A DNA stretch of 64,000 bases, from contig NC_086247.1 in assembly GCF_021018805.1 (NCBI RefSeq), positions 97,419,338 to 97,483,337 of the forward strand. The letters are read 5' to 3'. The notes below the pieces were generated by a model. The model searched no databases. It was not told where the DNA came from and was given only the letters and a program-made list of their open reading frames with translations. Of the stretch, positions 35,204-45,723 are shown one piece after another (the stretch's first letter is position 1; every line of letters starts with the position of its first letter). The DNA is from Prinia subflava. Taxonomy: Eukaryota; Chordata; Aves; Passeriformes; Cisticolidae. Position numbers and translations under genes: made by a program.

Positions 35204-37039
35204 TTAACCTTCCAGTTTCTGTAGCTTTTTCCTAATATCTTCCTGTGCCTGACCCAGAAAAATAAAGGCAAGCTGAGTTCTTCCTTGCTCACTGTCTACT
35301 TGAAGATCAGTATATCTTCTAGCTGCTTCCTTAAGTCTTTCTAGAAAGGCAGTGGGAGATTCTTTCTTTTCCTGTCGAATTTCATACAACTTAGACCAGT
35401 TCATACTCTTAGGTATTGCCTGTTGAACACCAACATAAATCCACTCCTGATATCTCTTTAGCCTTAACATATCCACTCCAGAGGGGTCATTAGCATCCCA
35501 CTCTGGGTCTGCAGTGGGAAAATTATAATCCAGTGTCCCTGTCACCAAACCATTTCGTATGTCTTCTCTAGCTCTTTCTCTTGCTGCTCGAAGAACCATA
35601 TCTCTCTCTGTCTCATCCATCAGAGTGTCTAATATGACATGAATATCTTCCCAATCAGGGTTCTGAGTTTTCATTATCATCTTAACCACACGAGCTACCT
35701 TATCTGGGTTTTCTCTATACGTTCCGGCTGATTGTTTCCATATAACTAAATCAGCAGGTGAAAAGGGTACCTTTACAAAGACGGGTCCATTAGTTCCCAC
35801 CCCTTGCCTTAGTGGTGCAATAATCGTTCTCTTTTGTTTGCCTGATTTTAATATACCCTTTCCTGCCTGAGGCCACTCCAGGGCCAGTTTTCCTCGTGTT
35901 CGGTGAGCTACTGGGGCGTCTAGTTCATCTGCTTCACTGTCACTACTTTCCATTCTATCTGTCTTCTTCACATTCCCCCTTTGCTTCCGCCTCACAATCA
36001 CATCCTGGACAGGTGAATGTGGCAGGGGGGGGTACAGGGGGGCAGACGGGACAGAAGCTGGTGAAGGAGGTGTAGGTGGGAGCGGAGGGTACCCTTGGGC
36101 TGGTGTTAGAGGGGGGATAAATCTTTCAGCGGGTGTGGGCGGGGGAGCAGGATAGCTTTGAGCAGGTGTATGTGGAGAAGGGGGGGTTCTCTGAGCAGGC
36201 GGAGGAGGGACAGGCACCTGGGCAGGCAGAGGAGGGGCAAGCACCCGAGCAGGCGGAGGAGCGGCTGGCACAGGCAGAGGAGGGGCAAGCATCCGAGCAG
36301 GCGGAGGAGCGGCTGACACAGGCAGAGGAGGATAATTACCTTCAGCAGACAAAGGTGGGGGTGAAACATATTGTGCTGGCGCGAGCGAGGGGGGTGTAAG
36401 AGAATCAGGTGGGGTCAGGGTGAGCGGGGTAGAACTTGGTGTTGAGGGAGCCGTGGTGGTTCCGGGAGCCATGGGAGATACCAATAATTCCGATTCCAGT
36501 TCATCTCTTTTTTCCCCTAAAATTTCACTTAAAACTGCATGTTCCATACAATGCTTATTTTGGATGCAAGCCAGACACTTATTATTCTCAAGCTTCATTG
36601 CTTTCATTTTGTCAAGCCACAAAACCGGTTTCTCAAGCAAGCACAGAAATAAGTCAATATATGGTAATTGTTCTACCCTTCCATCTTGTGTACAAAGCGA
36701 TCTAAGTTGCATAATAACCTTCCCATCAAAAGACCCGTTTTTCGGCCACCTCTGATTTTCAGACAAAGCGTATTTTGGCCAGTGAACATTACAATATTCA
36801 ATCAACTTATCTTTTCGTAATTCCTGACCGACGTTCCCCTCTTTCCAATGTGCCAACAAACAACCCAACGGAGAAGAACTTGGTATAAAGGCATTATTGC
36901 TGCCCAAAACCTCTTTTAACCCTTTTAGTTTCTCCATATTACAGATACATAAAAACCACAGATGCCGAACCTGCAACGCTTTCGCAATGTCTGACGGACG
37001 GCTGCCTAGGCAATACCACCAGGAATTCCTTTTGCCCAA
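35204..37039 (-). CDS. gag: ERV-B gag: matrix, proline-rich spacer, capsid
   Basis: A 611-codon frame for the core structural polyprotein. The frame opens with MGKRNS (Gly2 could be myristoylated). A second candidate start is Met35 (36937), directly before the matrix text (SPLGCLLAHWKE, VHWPKYAL, RWPKNGSF). Residues about 195-350 form a proline/alanine-rich spacer containing two 16-residue repeats, PSAP and LYPPL, which look like late-budding motifs. Capsid follows, with the major homology region at QEKKESPTAFLERLKEA and the end IRKKLQKLEG. A TAA then ends the frame about 30 codons short of the expected capsid end. Otherwise the length and layout are normal. Confidence 0.88.
   Translation of the reverse strand: MGKRNSWWYCLGSRPSDIAKALQVRHLWFLCICNMEKLKGLKEVLGSNNAFIPSSSPLGCLLAHWKEGNVGQELRKDKLIEYCNVHWPKYALSENQRWPKNGSFDGKVIMQLRSLCTQDGRVEQLPYIDLFLCLLEKPVLWLDKMKAMKLENNKCLACIQNKHCMEHAVLSEILGEKRDELESELLVSPMAPGTTTAPSTPSSTPLTLTPPDSLTPPSLAPAQYVSPPPLSAEGNYPPLPVSAAPPPARMLAPPLPVPAAPPPARVLAPPLPAQVPVPPPPAQRTPPSPHTPAQSYPAPPPTPAERFIPPLTPAQGYPPLPPTPPSPASVPSAPLYPPLPHSPVQDVIVRRKQRGNVKKTDRMESSDSEADELDAPVAHRTRGKLALEWPQAGKGILKSGKQKRTIIAPLRQGVGTNGPVFVKVPFSPADLVIWKQSAGTYRENPDKVARVVKMIMKTQNPDWEDIHVILDTLMDETERDMVLRAARERAREDIRNGLVTGTLDYNFPTADPEWDANDPSGVDMLRLKRYQEWIYVGVQQAIPKSMNWSKLYEIRQEKKESPTAFLERLKEAARRYTDLQVDSEQGRTQLAFIFLGQAQEDIRKKLQKLEG
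36190..36340. repeat. 48-bp tandem repeats in ERV-B gag spacer
   Basis: GGGGCAAGCA(C/T)CCGAGCAGG followed by CGGAGGAGCGGCTG(G/A)CACAGG and CAGAGGA occurs twice at 48-bp spacing (about 36235 and 36283), with partial copies on both sides. It keeps the reading frame and adds 16 residues per unit to the proline-rich spacer. Confidence 0.8.
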
Positions 37040-37220
37040 CCACGCGTAGCTTTTGCTGCGTCTTAATGGCAGGCCCCCAGACCAGAGAATAAAGAACCTT
37101 ACCTCTCACCAGGGGTCGTTGTGAGCGGCGAGGGTCGCGGCTCCGATGGGCTCCCCGAGAAATCACCCGGTGCCGGCTGGAGCGTGATCGGGTCGCGGGG
37201 TCCTGGCTGCGCCCACAAGG

Positions 37221-37238
37221 TCCCGTCCTGGGTCGCCA
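37221..37238 (-). promoter_or_regulatory. ERV-B primer-binding site
   Basis: The minus strand reads TGGCGACCCAGGACGGGA, 4 bp inside the 5' LTR. The TGG start and position are those of a primer-binding site. The tRNA is not certain; Arg- or Ser-type 3' ends are the nearest that I recall. Confidence 0.75.
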
Positions 37239-37242
37239 AAAA

Positions 37243-37692
37243 TGTTAGCGTAGGAAAACATATAACCACACGAAGGCGATCATATGCGGTTCTTTATTCA
37301 AGCGCGCGGGACACAGGGGTGATGATACACCCAAATCTGATGTCCAAAGAATACAGAGTCGATTCGTGATTTTTATAGTTTAAATTATACACATGTTAAC
37401 TAACCCCCACCCCTAGATACTGATTATCCTATTCCTTAGTTACTATCTTAAATCATACCTACGCTTCTACCCTGATCCACACTTGATTTGGTTAAAACAA
37501 TGCTTCTCAATTATCCCCTGAGTTGCAGTCACACTTGATTCGGTCATTACAATAGCATGGAGCTGTTTGCCGAAGCTGACGCTTGTTCCGAGCTAGCTGC
37601 GTCATGTTCCAGTTGTACGTTCTCTACTTTCCTCCCCCCACACATATCTCAACTTAACCCAGAAATTATATTTTTTTAACCCTCCACCAACA
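37243..37692 (-). repeat. ERV-B 5' LTR
   Basis: A 450-bp copy almost identical to 29004-29454. It is followed by CCTC, the target duplication. Confidence 0.97.
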
Positions 37693-37696
37693 CCTC

Positions 37697-38087
37697 CACA
37701 GTGATACCCTCCTACTGCACACCCCTCTATTTTGAGTCTAAACTGAGGACATTTACTCAAGCATTTGTCACAGCGTTCAGGACTAATCTGGATGGGTCTC
37801 ATGGGTGGGTGGTAAGCCTCGTGGAACCTATCCTGTACGAATGTATACTTACATCTCCAAACATTTCTTTCTTACCACAAGCTTGCATTGGTGACTTCTA
37901 GCATCTTGTTTAAAGCCTTATGAGAGTAAGGGTCATAAACTCTTCCTTGGCACCGATATATCTTAGTCACATTATACCTACATGGTATTGTGTTGACTCT
38001 TGTTATGGCTAAGGTAATTACTACAAGAGTCATAACTTTCCACATAGTGTCCATAATAACTCTTAATCCATTTATTTGTGGTTCCAA
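37697..38087 (-). pseudogene. env: ERV-C env, signal peptide and start of SU
   Basis: The frame from 38087 holds a hydrophobic signal-like segment (MWKVMTLVVITLAITRV), then CRYNVTKIYRC. A stop follows at 37872. The same env continues in other frames to the cysteine-rich CDKCLSKCPQF segment before the CCTC site. It overlaps the integrase end, as retroviral env genes do. ERV-B then interrupts it, and the rest is at 26965-29003. Confidence 0.72.
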
Positions 38088-38943
38088 GTGAGCTTTAACT
38101 TCAGTTTATCACCTGGTGTGACCTTCCAAATTCCCTCTGGGGTTCTCTTCACTTGGGAGTGATGGATCCAGGCTTTCTGTTCTTTGATCTTGATTGCAGG
38201 GAAGGTAGTGAGGAGCACCTGGACCGGTCCTTCCCACTGCGATTCCAAAGTCTTTTCTGCAGAAGACTTAATGAACACATAATCCCCAGGTTGTATATAA
38301 CGTACTGGCCCATCTAGTTCCCTGTTTTGAGCTCCAGCCACATATCTCTCAATTTCTCTAAGTTGTTTATTTAGGGCCATCATAGATCTATGTAGGGTTG
38401 CTTCTCCTACTTGAATGGGTGTTTTTCTCTCTTGAACTGCGTATGGCCTTCCATCAAAAGAGCCTAGTTTCTCTTTTGCCCTTGGTTTTGTCTAAATTTG
38501 CAAAAATGCCTGTGGGAGAGCCTGGGGCCAGGGCAAATTTGCTTCTTGCCCCAGTCTCACAATTTTTTTTCAAATGGTTCGTTTTTTCCACTTGGCCACT
38601 AGATTGAAGGTGGTATGGGCTACAATTTTTGAAATAAAGTGTGGCCCCCTGTCTGAGGATATGGTTGCTGGAACTCCAAATTGTGGTATTATTTCTTACA
38701 ACAGTGCTTTGGTCACTTCTCAGGCCTTAGCGGTCCTGCAGGAAAGGCTTCTGGCCATCCTGAAAAGGTATCAGTTAACACCAATAGGTAACGATACCCT
38801 CCTTTTCTGGGCAGTTCTGTAAAATCAATTTGCCATTGTTGCCCAGGTCCACAACCTTTCCCAATTTGTCCCACTTTAGGCTTTGGGGTATTTTTAGGGT
38901 TAGTTTGGAGGCAAAGGCTACACTGATGAGTTACTTGTATCAC
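38072..38943 (-). pseudogene. pol: ERV-C pol: integrase
   Basis: Integrase in broken frames. The zinc-domain Cys pair (CSLCLQ) and first Asp (QIDFTELP) lie in 38713-38943. The second Asp (DRGPHF) is near 38640-38670, the Glu (SGQVEKTN) near 38575-38600. The C-terminal domain (WIHHSQVKRTP) is in 38072-38383. The catalytic triad can be followed across frames, but stops and frameshifts rule out a product. Confidence 0.82.
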
Positions 38944-38999
38944 TGCAGTTTCCTGGCCATAATTCTTTCTTTCAAATTGTTATACAGGGCATGTATTCC

Positions 39000-39949
39000 C
39001 TAGTGTGTTTTCTCATGTTCCTTCTGTACTAATGACCACAACAAGTAAGAGGGTACTACAAGTTTCCTTTCTTCTGTTACAGCCCATCCCTGCTGGTTAT
39101 AACTTGCCTTTTCTACCTTAATAAGTTTCTTATCCTTTTTATTGTATATTGGCTTACCCTCAATAGAAATTTTTCCATCTGGAATCAATGCTGCCTCAAT
39201 TGTCTCATTAGGTATCTCACCTTTTGCTGCTTCTTTTGCCTCCCTATCTGCCAGCATATTCTGTTCCTGCAATTCAGAGCTCACTTTTTGGTGCGCTTTA
39301 ATGTGCATGATGGCTACCTTTTCAGGTAATTGTACTGCATCAATAGACTCAGTATTTCTCAGTGTTTAATATTCTTCCCTTGTGAGTTCAACAGTCCTCT
39401 CTCCTTCCAAATGGCTCCATGTGTATGAACTACTCCAAATGCATACCTTGAGTCCATATAGATGTTAATTCCTTTTCCTTTTGCCAGCTCTAGGGCTTGA
39501 ATTAAGGCAATTATCTCAGCCTTCTGCACAGAGGTATTTGTTGGTAATGGTCCAGACTCTATTACCTCTCTGCTTGTGGTAACTGCATACCCAGCATGCC
39601 TCTTTCCACTGATGACATAGCTGCTCCCATCAGTAAACCAGGTCTCAGCATTCTCAAGCAGGGTATCCTTCAGATCCAGGCGACTGGAGTAGGTGGCTTC
39701 GATGGTCTCCAGGCAATCATGGATCACTGGTTCTCCCATCCTTCTGCTGAGGAAGGAAGCTGGGTTCACAATGTTAGTTACCACAATCTCAACATCATCT
39801 TGTTCTACCAGTATAGCTTGGTACTTCAGGAGTCTCTGTGGGGAGAGCCAATGCCCCCCTTTCACTTCCAGAACTGTAGACACTGTGTGGGACACTAGCA
39901 CAGTCGTCTTCTGGCCCAGGGTGAACTTGTGTGCCTCTTGGATGTTCAC
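39000..39949 (-). pseudogene. pol: ERV-C pol: RNase H region
   Basis: Two frames (39359-39949 and 39000-39308) cover the connection and RNase H domains: AETWFTDGSSYV and NIYMDSRYAFGVVHTHGA carry active-site aspartates, and AHQKVSS the histidine region. They are separated by a frameshift near 39359. This aligns in order with the same part of ERV-B at about 32600-33300. Confidence 0.82.
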
Positions 39950-39982
39950 TGCTATTGCTGCAACGGCTCTGAGACACCCTGG

Positions 39983-40727
39983 CTACCCCTTAGCTGCCAT
40001 ATCCAGCTGTTTGGAGAGGCGGGCAACTACCTTTTGGTATGGGCCCAGATTTTGTGCTAGTATTCCTAAAGCGATCCCTTGTTTCTTGTGAGAAAATAAA
40101 AAGAACAGTTTACCCACGTGTGGAAGTCCCAAGGCTGGTGCTGACATGAGGGCCTTCTTTAGCTGGTCAAAGGCTCGAGTTTCTTCTTTTGTCCATTGAA
40201 GATCTCTGCTCCCTTCCGTGATCAAGGCATACAGAGGTTTAACAAGCAATCCATAATTATAAATCCACAGTCTGCACCACCCTGTCATGCCTAGAAAGGT
40301 CCTCAGTTCTTTCACTGTCTGAGGCTTTGGGGTCTGGCATATTGCCTCCTTGCAATCTTGTCCCAAGGTTCTTTGTCCAACATTTCTTTCATAGCCCAGG
40401 TAAATAACTGTCTGCTTTACCATCTGAGGTTTCTTTTGGGATACTTGATACACTTGCAGTCCCAGAAAGTTTAGAAGGCTTACTGTCCAGTCCACGCATG
40501 TTTCCTGAGTCTGGGTGGCTTTTAAGAGGTCATCCACATACTGGAGGAGCTGTCCTTTTCCTGGAGGAGGTTCCCAGGACTCCAAATTCTTTGTAAGCTG
40601 CTCCCCAAATATAGTGGGCGAGTCCTTATACCCCTGCAGTAATACGCACCATGTGAGCTGAGTTTTATGTCCAGATCTAGGGCTTTCTCACTCAAATGCT
40701 AAAATTTTCTGGCTGGCTTCATGGAGA
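39983..40727 (-). pseudogene. pol: ERV-C pol: reverse transcriptase, C-terminal part
   Basis: RT palm and thumb, with LLQYVDDLL near 40530-40550 and the FLGMTGWCRLWI segment. The open frame is 39983-40585. Upstream the frame breaks and is readable to about 40727 (the ASQKILAFE segment), with stops. The N-terminal RT part is at 41826-42050 beyond the inserted segment. Confidence 0.82.
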
Positions 40728-41825
40728 TGTATGCCAAGGCCATCTCTACAAGTTAATAAATCTTAAAGGTCCAAGAACATTTTAAAAATTTTATGCAAAG
40801 TTGTTTATTAAAAGCACATATCTGAAGGTGAACGAGTCCTAAATGAGCGGTCTTACAATCGGTTGTGAGCATAAAGCCTTAAGAAATAAAATACCAGAAT
40901 AAACAACAGTTTTGACACAGAATTTAACACAGCCTCAGGGTAAAACAACCTCCAGCTCCTGACCCCAAGCAGGGTTCCTGGCCGCAGGGTCACAATGACA
41001 GGAAGAGGGTCCTGAGATCACAAATCCCAGAGTTCCCGGCCGCGGGGTCACAGTGGCAGGAAGGGGTCCTGGGGTCCCGAACTCTCACAGAGTCCCCAGC
41101 AGCCCTGAACAGAGTTCCAGGGCAAGTGTCGCAGGGGGAAAGGGACCCCGGGGCCCTCGTCCCAAGCGACAAAGACTACAATAGATGGTACCTTTAGAAT
41201 CCTGTTTCGGCTCCCTGGCAGGGCTCCTTCCCGAGGCTGTGGAAGGTGGAGGTTGGATCGATAGATCGGATTGATCGATCGATACCTCCACTTCCAACCC
41301 AGAGGCTTTTTATCCATGTGTTACAAATGCATATTCATACTTCTATCTACACACTACCCAATCTAAGTTCAGTTCTCAAAGTTTGTGAAACTACGAAAAA
41401 CTACGAAAAGCAGTATACTACAGTATATTGCAGTATACGAAAAACTACGAAAACCTACACATATAACATATCTATTAATGCAAAAACTCTATTTTGCTAA
41501 CTTAAAAATTCTGTCTTGTTATGCATAAAAACTCTGTCTTAGTGTATGTGAAAACCTTTATCTTATCTGCATAAAATATATACCAAAAATTATAAACGTT
41601 CTCTATTTTTATTATGTCTAAACTATATCATTAAGCCTGAAGCTCTGAACTTCTACACTAGCAATTAGGCACTTAGGGTGCGTTTTCTTAAAGCTGAAGC
41701 TTAAATCTCTATTTTATACATGTGTGGCTTTATATATTCTAATTTTTCTAAAGGTTTTAATTCAATTCCTGTACTTTTCTCTCTCTGTGGAGAATCCATG
41801 GAAACATGACTTCCAACAGAGTTAG
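40728..41825 (-). mobile_element. Insertion in ERV-C RT, probably an LTR
   Basis: About 1.1 kb interrupts RT between the VKDAFF motif and the LHEASQK segment. It has a GC-rich half (about 40940-41230) with two copies of a unit of about 66 bp (CCCGGCCGCGGGGTCACAGTGGCAGGAAG type) and an AT-rich half. AATAAA occurs on the minus strand near 40806. Possible ends are TGTATGCC at 40728 and CAACA at 41818, but no clean target duplication is visible, so the borders are approximate. Confidence 0.55.
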
Positions 41826-42050
41826 TCAAAAGAAAGCATCTTTCACATCTAAAGTGGTAAACCAGCTTAACTCAGGTATTAAACGGGTTAACAGGGTGTA
41901 AGGATTGGCAACTACCAGGTACAAGTCCTCAGTTACCTTGTTAACAGCCCTTAAATCTTGTACCAACTTGTATGACCCATCAGGCTTTTTTACTGACAAA
42001 ATAGGAGTGTTGAAATCAGACTGACACTCCCTGAGTAGTCCTATCTTCAA
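41826..42050 (-). pseudogene. pol: ERV-C pol: reverse transcriptase, N-terminal part
   Basis: RT fingers and the first palm motif: PILSVKKPDGSYKLVQDLRAVN, then the first catalytic Asp in TLDVKDAFF, where the insertion cuts it. This matches the equivalent part of ERV-B near 34080-34290. Confidence 0.85.
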
Positions 42051-42648
42051 AAAGTTTTCAATAATTGGACTGATTCCTTCTCTATTTTTTTTTCTTTAGG
42101 GGGTATTGTTTAACCCTTACAGCTGTCTTCCTTCTTTAAGTTTATTCTATACTGGTAGTGCATTCTTTGCCTTTCCTGGTATATCAGAAGCCCACACTCC
42201 AAGAAATACCTGATCAATTATTCTCCTGAAATTTTCCTCTTCATTTGCAACTTTGATTTCTTTGGTTATCATCATTAAAGTTAACAGTTCTACATATTGT
42301 TGATCTTTTACCTCCAAAATAATTTCCCCATTCTTAAATATTATTTTTGCCTCCAACTGCTCTAGCAGATCTCTGCCCAAAATTCAGATGGAGCTTTAGG
42401 CATGTATAAAAATAGGTGAATTCCCCACTACTTACCCAATTTATACTTCAATGGTTTGCAAAAATAAGCTCTTTCAGATTGGCCAGTCACCCCTTTTACC
42501 ATAACATAGTCATTGGCTACAGGTATTAGGGCTTTATTCAACACTGAAAATGTTGTCCCTATGTCTATCAAAAATTCCACCTCTTTCTCTTTGTTCCCCA
42601 GTTTGACATAACCAGAAGGTCCTCTAGGTTAGGGCCCTCTGGTCCCCC
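42051..42648 (-). pseudogene. pol: ERV-C pol: protease
   Basis: Retropepsin region. The active-site loop near 42550-42580 reads LIDIGTT, where D-T-G is expected, so the catalytic triplet is altered to D-I-G. The flap and C-terminal part (GRDLLEQLEAKIIF) are in the frame 42147-42380. Several frame breaks occur. Confidence 0.7.
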
Positions 42649-43212
42649 TCAGTCCTCTTTTACATGAGCAACCACTCTTTCCTCTTTCTGACCAGATTTT
42701 CTATGTTCATCACCCCTTCTTAATTCTGGGCACTGGTTTTTCCAGTGACCAAGTTTTTTGCAAAATGCACACTGATCTTTTCCCAGTTGGGGCAGTTCCT
42801 GTTTTGGTGGACTTTGCCCAAGTTTTCATTTTTCTCCCTCTTTTACTACTGCTACTAATTGCTTCATCCCTTGTTTATATCCTTCTTCCTGGTTACTAAA
42901 AACTCTCCAGGCCTCATCCTGTAAAGCTTCTAAATTCCAGCTGTTTGGACCCTGGATCTTCTGGAGTTTCTGCCTGATGTCTCCTGGAGACAGTCCTAAA
43001 AATAAATTTATAAATTGCTGCGTCCCTTCATCAGATCCAGGATCCAGGGTGGCGTGTCGGCGCATTGCGTCTCGCAGGTGATCTAGAAATTCAGAAGGTG
43101 TTTGAGAGGGGCCCTGTTTGATAGCATGTAAGGCTGACCAGTTTATGGTTTTGGGGATTGCTCTTTCCAGCCTTTTTACTATCAATTCCTGGTATCTTTT
43201 TAACCGTCCCAA
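42649..43212 (-). pseudogene. gag: ERV-C gag: capsid C-terminus and nucleocapsid
   Basis: The frame 42826-43212 holds the capsid C-terminal domain, with the homology region around QTPSEFLDHLRDAMRRH and the IRQKLQKIQG end. After a break, a single CCHC knuckle (CAFCKKLGHWKNQC) lies at about 42730-42775. The knuckle frame ends with TGA at 42649-42651 in an Asp-stop-Gly-Gly setting. That is the position and context of the gammaretroviral Gag stop that is read through to make Gag-Pol. Confidence 0.82.
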
Positions 43213-43951
43213 CTCCTCATCATTATTAGGATCTCAACCCGGGTCTCAAAGGGGAAGTTTGGGAGTTGGTGGGGGAGGTTCAGGTTCATCCTACTCACTG
43301 TCACTGCTAGGCAGTGGTGGATCCCTGGGTTCAGAAGTGGGTGGAGAAACCCCTACCTCAGCTGCTGTCCTTCCAAAGGAAGATGCAGCTAGAGGTGAAG
43401 CGGGGGAGGTTGGAGTTAATGATGGTTCTGAATCTGCATCCCCCACCACCCTCCTCCTTTCCTGCCTTTTAGGGGGTCGTTTAACTATGTCTTCTGTCTC
43501 TTGTTCCAAAGCCTCTGCTTGGTATACCTTGTCAAGATATATGCACCTCTGATTTATCGAGCAGGTACTACAACACCGTTTGGGCTTTCCTTTAGTAACT
43601 TTATTGTCCTTTTCAAGGGCCAATACTAAACGATCAGATCGTGACCTCATTCCACAATCCCTTTGACACTCAGGGTGATCCCTAAGAGTAAAGAAAACCA
43701 TATCAGCATAAGCTACTTCCTACCACTTTTTTTCACAGCGTAGGAAGAGCAAAAGTTTCATAGTGAAGTGTACCATTTGCCGGCCATCTCACCCTCTCTT
43801 CCAGCCTATACAGTGGCCACCACTGTGTACAAAACTTACCAAGCTTCCTTTTGGTTCCTGTACCCCCATAGCCCACCAATTCTTTCCAATGTGTTAAAAT
43901 ACATCCCAGAACACTGCTTTTAGGAATCTCTTGACTTTCACTTGCTCTCAT
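43213..43951 (-). pseudogene. gag: ERV-C gag: matrix and spacer
   Basis: Matrix text (SVLGCILTHWKEL, CTQWWPLY, VRWPANGT) is in 43733-43951, starting at Met 43951 without a Gly2. A second frame (43291-43701) has the end of matrix with a cysteine pair (CCSTCSINQRC) and an acidic, proline/serine-rich spacer (SPPTSEPRDPPLPSSDSE). Domain order matches ERV-B gag. Confidence 0.78.
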
Positions 43952-45703
43952 TTTTAAGATTCCTCTGATACAAAGACATACTGGGTACTCTCCACCCTAA
44001 AGATTTTCACTGGCTTCCCGATATCTCCTGCTCCTGGGCATATACTTTTACTGAAGAAAGAAGCAGGGTTTACACGCACTCACACACCATGAGAGGGGAA
44101 AAATTCCTTTTTATTTTAATCTAAAAGGAAACAACAATCAAACAAATTGACAACACACACACTCATCCCCTCTTCCTTGCTTAAATTGCTGATTAAAAAT
44201 TGCTATCAAACCAAGTCCTCTGTTGTACCCTGCACTGGCTATATTGCAGCTAAAAATGCGCTCAAAAATTGCAAGCAGTTTTACACATACTGCAGCAAGC
44301 ATACAGTTAAAACCCAACTCAATTCCTGTCAAGCCATAATCAGAGTACAGATGGGGTACTTGCAAAATACCAGCTGGGCTTTGGCCAGATATTAACAATC
44401 TCAAACATACACACTCAACCAAAAATTTTAACAAAGTCTTGCTATAAGCCAAAGGAGTTAAGTGGGGACACAGCACAAATCCCTCCACAAGAGGGAAGCG
44501 GCGGGGGGACAGGCCAACCCCAGCCCCACACCATCCCGCACTCCTCTGCAGCCAGGAATCACCAGTTCCTTGTCAAAATACTACTCCACACACACCGGCA
44601 ATCTCAAAATCTCACAAACAATCAAGTATGTTCCTCCACAGTCAAGACAAGTCCCCATAATCAAAACCTTTTGGGGTTGAGCAGGGCTGGTAAAACATAG
44701 TGTGAGACTACAAAACCTGAATCCTTCTGCTGATTACCAGGGTGATACCAGGAGTAATTTCAAACCTTTCACACCACTCGTTCTTTTACACACAAAATAA
44801 ACAGCTTATTCACTCACAACTGTCTTCTCCACTTAACAACACACTGGTTAAAATATCACTGCCAGCCACACAAACAAAACTCACACACAGTACTTTCCTG
44901 TGGCACACACTCCAGGCACTGTATAGGCATTTCAAATCCTTCTGCTTTCCAAAACACAAATATCCCTCTGCTGATCAGGTGAGGGTTTTTAAATTCTTTT
45001 ACAACTTTAAACATACACCACTCCTCCAAAACACGTAGAGCATACTACCAGCACACCCCAAAAACACACAAATCAAAATGCAAATCCTCACAAAGCACAA
45101 CATGTACGGCACACCAGTAATTTTCACAGCATAAGCATGCAAACTTACTAAACAAAGATCTGTTTACACTACAAGCACATCTGGCATGTGCACAGGCTGC
45201 AACTGCGGTCTCCTGCAACCCACAGCGGGACCCCTCTCGTCCCAAAACTCACAGCGGGCACTCAAACTGCAGCCCACCAAGCTGCTTCTCAGCCACAAAC
45301 CAAGCCAAACTGGAGCCACGACTGCTCCCAGAATACAGCAAAACTGGGGATCCTGCTGCCGCTGCTGCCCGACCTCGCGACACAGAGTACAAGCTCCTGG
45401 TGCTGTTACTGGCACCACCTGAAACACAAACAAGCACAAAATATCAGACTCCGCAGAGCTTACAAAACCCATTCAGGCCTCTGGTTAGCGTAAGACATCT
45501 CTTATGACTTATAAGCTGCCTGTATTCAAAGGTACCCATTTCCAATATTTATTAAACATACCTTTTTGTCTATAGTTTTGGCAGGTCCTGGTCTTTCCCC
45601 CAGTGTGTCAGCGGGGCCACGGGAGCGCTTTTCCCAGAAAATTCTGGGTGGGCACCCAGAGGTGGTCCCAGACCCTGATGGCCCCTCGGCCAGAGAGAGA
45701 AAA
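43952..45703 (-). other. ERV-C 5' leader, possibly with another insertion
   Basis: 1.75 kb lies between PBS and matrix; the same interval in ERV-B is under 0.3 kb. The stretch about 44053-45474 is rich in CACACA on the plus strand, contains AAAATAAAAAGG on the minus strand and could be an inserted LTR (TGAA/TTCA-like ends). I see no matching target duplication. No gene is evident, and the open frames near 45164-45493 are not recognisable. Confidence 0.45.
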
Positions 45704-45721
45704 GTCCCATCTGAGTTGCCA
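45704..45721 (-). promoter_or_regulatory. ERV-C primer-binding site
   Basis: The minus strand reads TGGCAACTCAGATGGGAC, 2 bp after the U5 end (AATAAATCA at 45724). It resembles the ERV-B site with a few changes. The tRNA is not firmly assigned; an Arg-type end is possible. Confidence 0.7.
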
Positions 45722-45723
45722 GA

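Larger units (their letters stand above)
29004..37692 (-). mobile_element. ERV-B: young, nearly intact class I provirus
   Basis: An 8.7-kb provirus in minus orientation: 5' LTR 37243-37692, PBS 37221-37238, gag, pol, env, polypurine tract, 3' LTR 29004-29454. It is flanked by CCTC at 29000-29003 and 37693-37696, a 4-bp target duplication. Its LTRs differ by one base (A/C in TTTGCAGAAGC versus TTTGCCGAAGC) and one 1-bp indel. That implies insertion well under a million years ago at common avian neutral rates (inference). It lies in the env gene of ERV-C in the same orientation. The breaks are one TAA and one frame change near the end of Gag, and one TGA between RNase H and integrase in Pol. 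Env is open. Confidence 0.96.

Noticed and set aside
36133..36755. Plus-strand frames opposite ERV-B gag
   Set aside because: Shadows of the proline-rich repeat; glutamate/alanine-rich antisense translation.
43952..45703. Exact LTR ends for a nested element (44053 and 45474)
   Set aside because: TGAA/TTCA ends look plausible but the flanks TTTAC and GGCCT do not match, so no element was called.
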